Positions 15,833 through 24,554 are shown, counted from the stretch's first letter. The stretch: DNA of 64,000 nucleotides from Asticcacaulis sp. YBE204 (GCF_000495855.1 NZ_AWGF01000001.1:372001-436000); one strand, 5' to 3'. The notes: generated from the sequence alone by a model not told the origin. Numbers and translations are program-made.

Positions 15833-16246
15833 GTGGCGGACGCGGCGGTCATCCTGCGTCTGACGATCAAGGATCCCGTGCCGGGTGTGCGCTACAGCCT
15901 TCAGGACAAGGATAGTCGGCCGGTCGACGCCGTAACCGCCGGGGACGCGCCCCTGTCGTTCGACGTGCCGGTGCGCCTGTCCGAAGACGGGCGCTGGCTG
16001 GGGCCGTTCGTGCGTCGTGAAGGTGCCGAGCGCCGGTTCATCTATATTGCCATCGGTCGCCACGCCGGTGACCCGAATACGGTCTGGGACCGACGGGCGA
16101 AAATCGACATCCATACGATTTCCCCCGATTTATGCGCTCAGGCCCGCGCGGGTCATGTGATCGAAGCCGTGCTGCCCGGTCGCGGCAAGGACGGTACGCC
16201 CGCCTGCGCTACCGTTCGCCCGGTCGAGGACTGGCATCCGGGGTAA
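15833..16246 (+). CDS. DUF5990 family protein
   Basis: A 137-residue protein starting with GTG on the base after the TetR stop. It matches my memory of DUF5990: an opening strand ILRLTIKDPVPGVRYSLQ, a central LSFDVPVRLSEDGRWLGPFV and the FIYIAIGRHAGDP segment. No catalytic residues or membrane segments are evident and no function is established. Its tight coupling to the TetR gene suggests a regulated pair. Confidence 0.75.
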   Translation: MADAAVILRLTIKDPVPGVRYSLQDKDSRPVDAVTAGDAPLSFDVPVRLSEDGRWLGPFVRREGAERRFIYIAIGRHAGDPNTVWDRRAKIDIHTISPDLCAQARAGHVIEAVLPGRGKDGTPACATVRPVEDWHPG

Positions 16247-16332
16247 CCGTGTTTCCCGCTTTGAAATTTTATGCCTCACGACCTACGGGTGTGGCGCCAG
16301 TTCCGGCTTCTGCATCTTTGTAGGATATCGGT

Positions 16333-17853
16333 ATGAACCGCGCCGTGCTTTCTTTCCTCGCCCTGGGTTTGGTCCTGACCGGTTGCGGTGGCGGCGGTTC
16401 AGGGGGTGGCAGCGGCGGCGGTGGTGGCGGTTCTGCGCCGGTATTCAGTTCGGCCACAACGGCTTCCACGCCCGAAAATAGCACGGCCACCGTCTATACG
16501 GCGGCTGCGACCGGTAGCGGTACGGTAACCTACGGGCTGACGGCGGCAGGCGATTCGGCGCTGTTCTCGATCAATGCGACGACGGGCGCCCTGACCTTCA
16601 GGGCCGCGCCCAATTTCGAGGCGCCACGTGACGGCAATCGCGACAATATCTATGTCGTGACCATCACGGCCGCGAACAGCGTCGGAACCACGTCCCTTAC
16701 GGTGTCCGTTAGTGTGACCGACCGCCCGGGCCGTGTGGCGCTGCGCCGCGTGGGCGCGGGGTTTACGGAGCCGCTGTTTCTCGCGGGTCGCGGCGATAGT
16801 TCGGGCCGTGTGCTGGTGGTGCAAAAAGGTGGCTTGATCCGCGTACTCGATCCGCTGACCGGCACGATCGAAGCGACGCCGTTCCTCGATGTACGGCCCG
16901 AGATCGCCACCGACAGCGAGCGTGGACTTCTGGGTTTGGCTCTGGCCCCCGATTTTGCGACCAGCAACATATTTTACGTCTTCCTGACCGCGACCAACGG
17001 CGATGTGCAGGTCCGCCGCTATACGGCCTCGGCCACCGGCGCATCAGGCGCAGGCGACATTATCCTGAGCGTGCCGCACCCGATCGGCAATCATAACGGT
17101 GGCTGGATCGGTTTCGACCGCAATGGCCTGCTGGTCGTGGCCATAGGCGACGGCGGCGGTGCGGGCGATCCGTCCGGCAATGCCCAGAACCGCAATGTTC
17201 TGCTCGGCAAGATGCTGCGGATTGATGTGCGCGGCGATTCCTATCCCCTCGATGCCAGCCGCGACTATATGATCCCGGCGGCCAATCCCTTCGCCCTGAC
17301 CGGTGGCGCGCCGGAAATCTGGCATTGGGGCCTGCGCAACCCCTTCCGCAACAGCTTCGACCGTGAGACGGGGCATGTCTATATCGGCGATGTGGGGCAA
17401 GGTGCCGTGGAAGAGATCGACTTCGCGCCGTTGAGCAGTCCGGGCCTCAACTACGGCTGGAACGTCCTCGAAGGGACGCAAGCCTATGCCGGGGGATCGA
17501 CAACGGGTCTGACGCCGCCGGTGGCGCAATATGCGCAAGGAACCGGACCGCTACAGGGCAAGTCGGTCACCGGCGGCTACGTCTATCGCGGCCCGGTCGT
17601 GGCCTTGCGCGGGCAGTATGTCTTCGGCGATTTCGTCAATGCGCGTTTGTGGACGATTCCGGTGACCAGTTTCATTCAGGGCACTACCCTGACCAATGCC
17701 AGCTTCACCGACCGCACAACGACCTTCGCCCCGGCGACCGGCAGCACGCTCGGTAACATCCCCAGTTTCGGCGAGGACGATTTCGCCAATCTCTATGTCG
17801 TTGATTATGACGGCGACATATTCCTTATGGACGAGGTGGACGAGGGGTCGTAA
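16333..17853 (+). CDS. PQQ-dependent sugar dehydrogenase-like lipoprotein with N-terminal cadherin-like domain
   Basis: A 506-residue envelope protein. A lipoprotein signal ends at LTGC, followed by a Gly/Ser linker of about 16 residues, one cadherin-like domain (about residues 35-130, with PENSTATVYTAAATGSGTV and INATTGALTF), and then a six-bladed glucose/sorbosone dehydrogenase propeller. Propeller signatures are GLLGLALAPDF, the catalytic-type histidine in NHNGGWIGF, IGDGGGAGDP, WHWGLRNPFRNSFD and GLNYGWNVLEG. It probably oxidises a sugar at the cell surface using PQQ, but cofactor and substrate are inferred from family. RBS AGGATA precedes the ATG. Confidence 0.88.
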   Translation: MNRAVLSFLALGLVLTGCGGGGSGGGSGGGGGGSAPVFSSATTASTPENSTATVYTAAATGSGTVTYGLTAAGDSALFSINATTGALTFRAAPNFEAPRDGNRDNIYVVTITAANSVGTTSLTVSVSVTDRPGRVALRRVGAGFTEPLFLAGRGDSSGRVLVVQKGGLIRVLDPLTGTIEATPFLDVRPEIATDSERGLLGLALAPDFATSNIFYVFLTATNGDVQVRRYTASATGASGAGDIILSVPHPIGNHNGGWIGFDRNGLLVVAIGDGGGAGDPSGNAQNRNVLLGKMLRIDVRGDSYPLDASRDYMIPAANPFALTGGAPEIWHWGLRNPFRNSFDRETGHVYIGDVGQGAVEEIDFAPLSSPGLNYGWNVLEGTQAYAGGSTTGLTPPVAQYAQGTGPLQGKSVTGGYVYRGPVVALRGQYVFGDFVNARLWTIPVTSFIQGTTLTNASFTDRTTTFAPATGSTLGNIPSFGEDDFANLYVVDYDGDIFLMDEVDEGS

Positions 17854-17876
17854 AGGGGCGCATCCACTTTATCGGG

Positions 17877-18251
17877 TTGCCGTCCATGCGTCAGTTGCTG
17901 CGTTCCAAGATCCACAATGCCTATGTCACCGAGGCGAACCTCGCCTATATCGGCTCGATCACCATCGATGAAGACCTGATGGACGCCGTCGGTCTGTGGG
18001 AGGGGGAGCGGGTGCTTGTGGTATCCAACACTTCCGGCGCGCGTCTTGAGACCTACGTCATCACCGGCGAGCGGGGGTCGGGCAAGATCGCCATGAACGG
18101 CGCCGCCGCCCATCTGATTAACGAATCCGAGCAGATCATCATCATGGGATTCGAGCTGACCGACGCCCCGATTATCCCCAGAGTCGTGCTGGTGGATCGC
18201 GAAAACAAGGTTGACCGCTATTTGTCCGAAACCCCCTCGACGATTCTTTAA
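17877..18251 (+). CDS. panD: Aspartate 1-decarboxylase proenzyme
   Basis: Makes beta-alanine from aspartate for pantothenate and CoA synthesis. The proenzyme of about 121-124 residues self-cleaves at Gly-Ser within YIGSITID (about residue 26) to create the pyruvoyl group. The family pattern LRSKIHNAYVTEANLAY, then IIIMGF near residue 98, is intact. Start could be ATG 17877 or ATG 17886 (MRQLLRSKIH, the more usual N-terminus). It follows the sugar dehydrogenase gene by 23 bases. Confidence 0.94.
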   Translation: MPSMRQLLRSKIHNAYVTEANLAYIGSITIDEDLMDAVGLWEGERVLVVSNTSGARLETYVITGERGSGKIAMNGAAAHLINESEQIIIMGFELTDAPIIPRVVLVDRENKVDRYLSETPSTIL

Positions 18252-18392
18252 CAAGAGTCTTTTTTGGGGACATATCTGTGAATCCCGGCCAAGCCCTTGA
18301 GGCGCTTGAACTTCTGATTTTTTTAGGATTTCATTAACTAAAAAGTTCGCTTCTGCGGCGACTTGGCCGTTGACGGCTTCACCGGATTATGG

Positions 18393-18436
18393 CCCCATAT
18401 AGTTGTTCGGGGCGACATCAACCACTATATCTAGCG
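18393..18436 (+). promoter_or_regulatory. Pair of NrdR boxes upstream of nrdA
   Basis: Box 2, CACTATATCTAGCG (18423-18436), matches 12 of 14 positions of the NrdR core CACTATATATAGTG. Box 1, CCCCATATAGTTGT (18393-18406), matches mainly in its right half. Their centres are 32 bp apart, three helical turns, as in known NrdR operators. A TTGACG hexamer lies just upstream at 18370. Confidence 0.75.
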
Positions 18437-18499
18437 TGTTGGCGTCGGCCATTTGTAAGCTCCGGGGGCGGAGCGGTTTAGCTTTCCAGGTGAAGTGAC

Positions 18500-20377
18500 A
18501 TGTCGGTTAACGATGCAGCGGCCAAGCGTGAGACTCCCGTAGCCTATAAGGCCAACAAGGCGGTTCGCCCCAAGACCCGTCCGGAGTTCAAGCTGATCAA
18601 GCACGTGGTCACCGACCCGTCGAAGGATTCGAAGCTGACCGACTTCGGCATGAAGACGCTGGACGACCGTTATCTGATGCCGGGTGAATCGTATCAGGAC
18701 ATGTTCGCGCGCGTCGCTACGACCTATGCCGACGATTCGGACCACGCCCAGCGCATCTACAACTATATTTCGAACCTGTGGTTCATGCCGGCGACGCCGG
18801 TCCTGTCGAACGGCGGCGCGTCGCGCGGCCTGCCGATCTCGTGCTTCCTGAATTCGGTGCCGGACAACCTCGAAGGTATCGTCTCGACCTGGAACGAAAA
18901 CGTCGCTCTGGCCTCGAACGGCGGCGGCATCGGCACCTACTGGGGCGGCGTGCGCTCCATCGGTGAAAAGGTCAAGGGCGCGGGCCAGACATCGGGCATC
19001 ATCCCCTTCATCCGCGTGATGGATTCGCTGACGCTGGCGATCTCGCAGGGCTCGCTGCGCCGGGGTTCGGCGGCTGTCTATATCGACATCCACCACCCGG
19101 AAATCGAGGAATTCCTCGAAATCCGCAAGCCGTCGGGCGATTTCAACCGCAAGGCGCTCAACCTGCACCACGGTATCTCGATCACTGACGAATTCATGGA
19201 AGCCGTCCGCGACGGCGAACAATTCGGTCTGCGCTCGCCCAAGAACGACGAGGTCATCAAGTTCGTCGATGCCCGCGCCCTGTGGCAGAAGATCCTCGAA
19301 ATCCGTATGCAGACGGGCGAGCCCTACCTGATCTTCTCGGACACGGTGAACCGCGCCATGGCCCCGCACCAGCGCGAACTGGGCCTCAAGGTCAAGCAAT
19401 CGAACCTGTGCGCCGAAATCATGCTGCACACCGGTAAGGACCACCTCGGCGAAGACCGCACGGCGGTCTGCTGTCTGTCGTCGGTCAATGCCGAGACCTT
19501 CCTCGAATGGCGCGATCAGCCGCAGTTCATCGAAGACATCATGCGCTTCCTCGATAACGTCCTTCAGGATTTCATCGACACCGCCCCCAATTCGATGTCC
19601 GCCGCCATCTATTCCGCCGAACGCGAACGCTCGGTCGGCCTCGGCCTGATGGGCTTCCACTCCTTCCTGCAATCGCAGGGCGTCGCCTTCGAATCGGCCA
19701 TGGCCAAGTCGTGGAACATGCGCCTGTTCAAGCACCTGCGCCGCGAAGCCGACAAGGCCTCCGTCAAGCTGGCTCAGGAGCGCGGGCCGTGCCTCGACGC
19801 CGAAGAGCGCGGCGTCATGGAACGCTTCTCGCACAAGCTGGCCATCGCGCCGACAGCCTCGATCTCGATCATCTGCGGTGGCACCTCCGCCGGCATCGAG
19901 CCGATCCCGGCCAATATCTACACCCACAAGACCCTGTCGGGTTCGTTCGCGGTAAAGAACCCCTATCTCAAGGCGCTGCTCGCCGAAAAGGGCCTCGACA
20001 CCAGCGACGTCTGGGACTCGATCGTCGAACACGAAGGCTCGATCCAGCACCTCGACGCGCTCGACGCCGACGAAAAGGACGTCTTCAAGACGGCGTTCGA
20101 AATCGATCAGCGCTGGGTAGTCGAACTGGCCGCCGACCGCGCGCCGGAAATCTGCCAGTCGCAATCGCTCAACATCTTCCTGCCCGGCAATGTCGATAAG
20201 TGGGACCTGCACATGCTGCACTGGACCGCGTGGGAACAGGGCGTCAAGTCGCTCTACTATCTCCGCTCCAAGTCGGTTCAGCGCGCGGCGTTTGCCGGTG
20301 CCGAGACCAAGGAAGCCGCCGCTTCGATGATGGATGCGGCCAAGACCGATTACGAAGAGTGTCTGGCTTGCCAATAA
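18500..20377 (+). CDS. nrdA: Class I ribonucleoside-diphosphate reductase, alpha subunit, lacking the ATP cone
   Basis: Reduces ribonucleotides to deoxyribonucleotides. The 625 residues contain the catalytic cysteine regions ISCFLNS (about 114), SNLCAEI (about 310) and AVCCLSS (about 330), the radical-transfer tyrosine pair in KSLYYLRSKS (about 583), and the C-terminal CLAC pair that takes electrons from thioredoxin. The ~100-residue N-terminal ATP-cone of E. coli NrdA is missing; the barrel begins almost at once, so overall activity control by dATP on this subunit is not expected. No beta subunit gene (nrdB) lies in the window. Two NrdR boxes lie upstream. Confidence 0.93.
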   Translation: MSVNDAAAKRETPVAYKANKAVRPKTRPEFKLIKHVVTDPSKDSKLTDFGMKTLDDRYLMPGESYQDMFARVATTYADDSDHAQRIYNYISNLWFMPATPVLSNGGASRGLPISCFLNSVPDNLEGIVSTWNENVALASNGGGIGTYWGGVRSIGEKVKGAGQTSGIIPFIRVMDSLTLAISQGSLRRGSAAVYIDIHHPEIEEFLEIRKPSGDFNRKALNLHHGISITDEFMEAVRDGEQFGLRSPKNDEVIKFVDARALWQKILEIRMQTGEPYLIFSDTVNRAMAPHQRELGLKVKQSNLCAEIMLHTGKDHLGEDRTAVCCLSSVNAETFLEWRDQPQFIEDIMRFLDNVLQDFIDTAPNSMSAAIYSAERERSVGLGLMGFHSFLQSQGVAFESAMAKSWNMRLFKHLRREADKASVKLAQERGPCLDAEERGVMERFSHKLAIAPTASISIICGGTSAGIEPIPANIYTHKTLSGSFAVKNPYLKALLAEKGLDTSDVWDSIVEHEGSIQHLDALDADEKDVFKTAFEIDQRWVVELAADRAPEICQSQSLNIFLPGNVDKWDLHMLHWTAWEQGVKSLYYLRSKSVQRAAFAGAETKEAAASMMDAAKTDYEECLACQ

Positions 20378-20421
20378 GCGCAGTCCCAAAAGTGGGAACC
20401 GGTTTTGGGGACCAACTGCGC
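20378..20421. repeat. Intergenic palindrome, family C, copy 1
   Basis: GCGCAGT and ACTGCGC bracket a core AAAAGTGGGAACCGGTTTT with CCC/GGGG arms. The AAGTGGGAACCGGTTTT core is widespread in alphaproteobacterial intergenic DNA. Related copies are at 52802-52826 and, with a different core, 32190-32233. It begins right after the nrdA stop. Confidence 0.8.
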
Positions 20422-20430
20422 GACTAAGAT

Positions 20431-20501
20431 TGCAGGGCCGCAGGCCCTGCACCCCTGACTTGGAACAGAATGAAAGGCCGGAGCATTAGCTTCGGCCTTT
20501 T
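20431..20501 (+). terminator. Hairpin and intrinsic terminator after nrdA
   Basis: First, TGCAGGGCC-GCA-GGCCCTGCA (20431-20451) is a perfect 9-bp hairpin. Second, AAAGGCCGGAGC-ATTA-GCTTCGGCCTTT (20473-20500) is a 12-bp stem with one wobble, ending in TTTT, a standard intrinsic terminator. The GNAT start codon follows 16 bases later. Confidence 0.8.
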
Positions 20502-20516
20502 GTACGTGAGGATAAA

Positions 20517-20996
20517 ATGGTTGAAATTGTCAGGGCGGATTATCGCAACCCAAAGCACGCGGAAGCCATCGTCAGTCTACTGAAGATCTATGCGCTCGAC
20601 CCGATGGGCGGTAGTTCAGCCTTGTCTGAACCCGTCGCAAAAGCACTCATTGATAAGCTGGCGGCCTTTCCGACGGCCTTCTCACTGCTGGCGCTTGTCG
20701 ATAACCAACCCGCAGGGCTGGCCAATTGTTTCGACGGTTTCTCGACCTTTGCCGCCAAACCCCTGATCAATATCCACGACATCGTCGTCGCGCCAGAGTT
20801 TCGCGGTCAGGGCGTGGCCAAGGCCCTGTTCGCCGAAATCGAAGTCATCGCGCGCGAAAAAGATGCCTGCAAGCTGACGCTTGAAGTGCTCGAAGGCAAC
20901 CGCCCCGCACAGGCGCTCTATGCCTCGCTCGGTTTCGGCGACTATGTGCTCGACCCGGAGCAAGGTAAGGCCCTGTTCTGGCAGAAGAAATTTTAG
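20517..20996 (+). CDS. GNAT family N-acetyltransferase
   Basis: A 159-residue acetyl-CoA-dependent acetyltransferase. The CoA-binding motif A is clear (IVVAPEFRGQGVAKALF near residue 92), and motif B (EVLEGNRPAQALYASLGF) follows. The acceptor is unknown. The ATG has a GTGAGGATAA site and starts just after the nrdA terminator. Its stop overlaps the convergent DUF1428 gene by 4 bases. Confidence 0.88.
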   Translation: MVEIVRADYRNPKHAEAIVSLLKIYALDPMGGSSALSEPVAKALIDKLAAFPTAFSLLALVDNQPAGLANCFDGFSTFAAKPLINIHDIVVAPEFRGQGVAKALFAEIEVIAREKDACKLTLEVLEGNRPAQALYASLGFGDYVLDPEQGKALFWQKKF

Positions 20997-21340
20997 GCCG
21001 ACAGTATATTCTCGAAGCCGCCCCAGAACATGCGTTTGCCGTCAAAGGGCATGTCTTCCATCTTCATGCGGTCGTCCTGCATCAGCTTGCTCCAAGCCTC
21101 ATCGCGTACGGCTTTCGACGGCCAGACGATCCACGAAAAGACCACGGTCTCACCCTCCTGGAGTTTCACCGACAGGGGGAACGAGGTGACTTCCCCGTCG
21201 GGGATATCGTTGCCCCAGTTTTCCCAAACGGCGGTCGCGCCGTATTCCTTGAAGATGTCCGCGGCCTTGGTCGCCGATGCCAGATAGGCGTCTTTCTTCT
21301 CGTTTTTAACCGGGCAGACAAAACCATCGACATAGGACAT
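20993..21340 (-). CDS. DUF1428 family protein (YbaA-like), paralogue 1
   Basis: A 115-residue protein of the DUF1428 family with the signature start MSYVDGFVCPV, the WENWGND core, VFSWIVWPSK and the end DMPFDGKRMFWGGFE. The fold is a dimeric alpha/beta barrel; no activity is established. RBS GGAGG lies upstream of the ATG. A second paralogue with the same layout is at 23728-24081, on the same strand on the other side of a TonB-dependent receptor gene. Confidence 0.88.
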   Translation of the reverse strand: MSYVDGFVCPVKNEKKDAYLASATKAADIFKEYGATAVWENWGNDIPDGEVTSFPLSVKLQEGETVVFSWIVWPSKAVRDEAWSKLMQDDRMKMEDMPFDGKRMFWGGFENILSA

Positions 21341-21506
21341 GGGAACCTCCGTTGTAAGAACGCGGGTACATTAGGGGTGAACGGATAAGCTGGCCATATG
21401 AAATATTCTTAATGTGCCGATGCGCCAACTCGCCACAATTGTGCCTCAGCTTGCCGTACCATAGGGGTTGTGAGGCCGCCGGGGGAGTGCGGTCAGAGGG
21501 GATATC

Positions 21507-23717
21507 ATGAAATCTTCGCGTTTATTGTGCCTGACGGCTGTGTCGTTGTGCCTGCCCGTGGTCGCGTTAGCCCAGGCGACGGCACCCAAGCCCGACTCCA
21601 AGGCAGAGGTGAAGCCCACGCCGGAAAAAGCCCCCGAAAAAACAGACGACAAGACCGACCCGACGACCGTGACCGTGAAAGGCCAGCGGAACAGTCTGTC
21701 CGGCGAAAAGGAAGTTTACGACGTCACGAAAAATCCCGATGCGGCGACCGGCACGGCGCAGGACGCCCTGAACAAGGTGCCGGGCGTCAGCGTCGATCCT
21801 GACGGCAACGTTTCCTTACGGGGGCGCTCGGCCCGCGTCTTCATCAACGGGCGGCCGTCGCTGATGATGTCGGGCGACAACCGCGGCGCGGCGCTGCAAT
21901 CCATGCCCTCGGCCTCCATTTCCTCGATCGAGGTCATCTCCAACCCCGGTGCGCAGTATTCGTCGAGTAGTAACGAGCCGATCATCAATATCGTCACCAA
22001 GCGCAATATGCCCCCGGGCAAGTTCGGCACGGTCAGCGGTATGGCGGTGTCGAACGGCGGCCTGACCGGCAACGGATTCCTGAGCTACACCAAGGGTAAG
22101 TTCAGCCTGATGAGTTCGGCCTTCCTTGGCAATAATCACTTTGATTCGACGTCTCAGTCTCAGACCGAGGGCTTTGACGCGTCAGGCAACAAAACCCGCG
22201 AGTCGCGCGGTAACGGTGAGTCGGCCTCCGAGTCGAACACGGCCTTCCTGATGAGCAACATGCAGTACGATCTGGGGGACAATGACACCCTCACGGGAGG
22301 ACTGACCTACAACCGAAGCAAGTCCGATAGCCAATCGCTCAACGACTCGTCGATATTCTCAGGCGTCGGCGTGGTGACGGATCAGTTTTCCAGTCGTAGC
22401 CAGAGTCGGTTCGACCGCGAAAACGGTACCCTGACCTTCGGCTATACGCACTATGGCAAAAAGCCGGACCAGTCGTTCAAGGTCGACGGCAGCCTGTCGC
22501 GGACGGAAACCGGAAACAATTCCGACAGCCTGACCATGTATCACCTGGGCGCGCGCCCCGACCGGGCGACGCGGCGTGAGGCTGAGGGCTCGAATACGGC
22601 GGCCATGCTTCAGATCGCCTACAATACCACTTTTGGGAATACGCAGGTCAGTGTCGGTACGCAGTTCAACCACGACGACAACCGCTCGGACAGCCTGTCC
22701 TATGGTCCTGACGCCAGCGGCACGGGTCTGGTCCTTCAGCCGCTTCTGACCAATGACCTGCGTTACGAGCAAAATTCAAGCGCCGTCTATGCCACAGCCC
22801 AACGCCAGTTCGGACCGAAATGGACGATTCTGGCTGGGCTGCGCGCCGAATATCTCGATCTGGACACCAGCGAGACCCGCACCGGCAGCCGCAACCATAT
22901 CGACTATGGCCGCCTGAACCCCAGCCTGTTCGCGACCTATGCCCTGTCGAAAAACAAGAAAATCCGTCTGAGCTATACACACAAGCAGCAGCGCCCGGAT
23001 GCGTCGGATCTCAATCCGCGTCTGGTCTATGTGTCGGCGACGTCGGTCAATCTCGGCAACCCCGATCTGGGGCCGCAGGAAAGCGATAATATCGAGGCAA
23101 CCTATGAGGTGTCGGGCACGACGACCAACTATTCCGTACGCGGATTCCTGCGCACCGATGACGATATGATCGTGACCTCCAGCCGCATCATCCCCGATCC
23201 GCAAAACCTCGGCAATCTGGTGACCCAGACGACGCGCGTCAATGGCGGCTATCAGCGTCAGGCGGGCGTTACCGTGGCCTATAGCCGACGCTGGGACCGC
23301 AAGCTGACGCTCAATCTGGATGCAACGGTAGCTTTGGTCGATCTGAAAGGGCCGAATATTATCGGCACCCAGTCCGAGACCACCTTCGGCGCCGGGATGT
23401 CACTGAATTATACGTTCAAGAACACCGACACGATATCGATCAACTATAAGATACTGCCCTATCGCTACACCGGACAGGGTTACAGCGAAACCTATGCGCA
23501 GGGCACGGTCTTCTACCGCCACAAGCTGACGCCCAAGCTCGATCTGGTGATCTCGGTGCAGGAGCCGCTGAAAATGACGAAGACGGTCAGCGTCACTGAA
23601 GGGCCGCTGCTCAAGGGTCGCTTTGTCAACGAACGCGATGTGCCGATCGTCTCGATAGGTTTCAGTCGGCGCTTCGGTGGGTTTACGGCGGCGCCGGTAC
23701 AGGTCAAGAAGCCTTGA
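21507..23717 (+). CDS. TonB-dependent outer membrane receptor
   Basis: A 736-residue outer membrane receptor. It has a Sec signal peptide ending ALAQA, a Lys/Pro/Glu-rich spacer (residues ~25-50), a TonB-box-like TTVTVKGQR, the plug domain (DALNKVPGVSVDPDGNVSLRG near residue 88, VFINGRP, IEVISNPGAQYSS), and a long beta barrel ending in an aromatic residue-rich last strand (PIVSIGFSRRFGG) before a short tail. This subtype resembles the large-barrel receptors common in Caulobacterales. Substrate is unknown; no Fur box is visible. RBS GAGGGG lies before the ATG. It stands as a single gene between two DUF1428 genes. Confidence 0.9.
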   Translation: MKSSRLLCLTAVSLCLPVVALAQATAPKPDSKAEVKPTPEKAPEKTDDKTDPTTVTVKGQRNSLSGEKEVYDVTKNPDAATGTAQDALNKVPGVSVDPDGNVSLRGRSARVFINGRPSLMMSGDNRGAALQSMPSASISSIEVISNPGAQYSSSSNEPIINIVTKRNMPPGKFGTVSGMAVSNGGLTGNGFLSYTKGKFSLMSSAFLGNNHFDSTSQSQTEGFDASGNKTRESRGNGESASESNTAFLMSNMQYDLGDNDTLTGGLTYNRSKSDSQSLNDSSIFSGVGVVTDQFSSRSQSRFDRENGTLTFGYTHYGKKPDQSFKVDGSLSRTETGNNSDSLTMYHLGARPDRATRREAEGSNTAAMLQIAYNTTFGNTQVSVGTQFNHDDNRSDSLSYGPDASGTGLVLQPLLTNDLRYEQNSSAVYATAQRQFGPKWTILAGLRAEYLDLDTSETRTGSRNHIDYGRLNPSLFATYALSKNKKIRLSYTHKQQRPDASDLNPRLVYVSATSVNLGNPDLGPQESDNIEATYEVSGTTTNYSVRGFLRTDDDMIVTSSRIIPDPQNLGNLVTQTTRVNGGYQRQAGVTVAYSRRWDRKLTLNLDATVALVDLKGPNIIGTQSETTFGAGMSLNYTFKNTDTISINYKILPYRYTGQGYSETYAQGTVFYRHKLTPKLDLVISVQEPLKMTKTVSVTEGPLLKGRFVNERDVPIVSIGFSRRFGGFTAAPVQVKKP

Positions 23718-23727
23718 CCGTCGGATT

Positions 23728-24081
23728 TTACTTCTCGACCAGCACCTGAAAGCCGCCATATATCAGGCGTTCGCCGTCGAACGGCATGTCGTCGGTCGGC
23801 TGCATACGCGGGTCGTCCATGACGCGCTCATTGCCTTCGTCGCGCGCCTCTTTCGACGGCCACAGGACCCACGAAAAGACCACGCCGTCGGGTTGTTTGG
23901 CGCGCATCACCGACTTGAACGAGACGCCGAGTTCGCTTTCGGGCAGGTCGTCGCCCCAACACTCGATTACCTGAATCGCGCCGTGTTCCTTGAATACGGT
24001 AGACGCCGTTTCGGCCAGCTTCTTGTAGGCGGCGCGGTTTTCCTTCGGCACCGGCACGACGAAGACATCGACATAGGACAT
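23728..24081 (-). CDS. DUF1428 family protein (YbaA-like), paralogue 2
   Basis: A 117-residue DUF1428 protein: MSYVDVFVVPV start, VIECWGDDLPESE core, VFSWVLWPSKEARDEG, and DMPFDGERLIYGGF near the end. It is clearly related to paralogue 1 at 20993-21340, with many identical motif residues. Its ATG shares one base with the rppH stop, so it is translationally coupled behind rppH at the end of a minus-strand operon. Confidence 0.88.
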   Translation of the reverse strand: MSYVDVFVVPVPKENRAAYKKLAETASTVFKEHGAIQVIECWGDDLPESELGVSFKSVMRAKQPDGVVFSWVLWPSKEARDEGNERVMDDPRMQPTDDMPFDGERLIYGGFQVLVEK

Positions 24082-24554
24082 CAGAGAGCCTTGAATTGAG
24101 CGATGACGTTGCGGTACGAGTCGCGCTTGAAATGCACGACGCGGTCGATGACACGATCGAGGTCACACCATTCCCAGCGGTCGAACTCCTGCTCGCCGTG
24201 GGCCTGCAAGTTGACTTCGCTGTCCTGACCCGTGAAGCGGTAGAAGAACCAGATCTGCTTCTGACCCTTGAAATTGCGGCCGATTTTCTTCTGCGCCAGC
24301 ACTTCGGGCGGAAAGTCGTAGATGACCCAGTCCTGTGTCCGTCCAATCAGCTCGACCGAGCGAAGGCCGGTTTCTTCATACAGTTCGCGCGCGGCGGCGG
24401 TCTCTAAGTCCTCGCCCGCATCGACGCCGCCTTGCGGGAATTGCCAGGCATAGTCGCCGCTCATGCCGAAGCGGTGGCCGACCCATACGCGGTTATCGGC
24501 ATTGACCACCACGATCCCGACATTGGGCCTGTATTCCTTAAGTTCGTCCGTCAT
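24081..24554 (-). CDS. rppH: RNA 5'-pyrophosphohydrolase (Nudix)
   Basis: Removes pyrophosphate from the 5' end of mRNA to trigger decay. The 157 residues carry the Nudix box G-x5-E-x7-RELYEETGL starting at GGVDAGED (about residue 42), preceded by YRPNVGIVVVN and the WQFPQGG strand, and the aromatic WFFYRFTG region. Size and motifs match RppH (NudH). It ends the conserved ctpA / polysaccharide deacetylase-like / rppH run and overlaps the following DUF1428 gene by one base. Confidence 0.94.
   Translation of the reverse strand: MTDELKEYRPNVGIVVVNADNRVWVGHRFGMSGDYAWQFPQGGVDAGEDLETAAARELYEETGLRSVELIGRTQDWVIYDFPPEVLAQKKIGRNFKGQKQIWFFYRFTGQDSEVNLQAHGEQEFDRWEWCDLDRVIDRVVHFKRDSYRNVIAQFKAL

Noticed and set aside
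18431-20452. A 673-residue minus-strand frame opposite nrdA
   Set aside because: It is the antisense shadow of nrdA in GC-rich DNA, with no recognisable motif; nrdA has full catalytic signatures.
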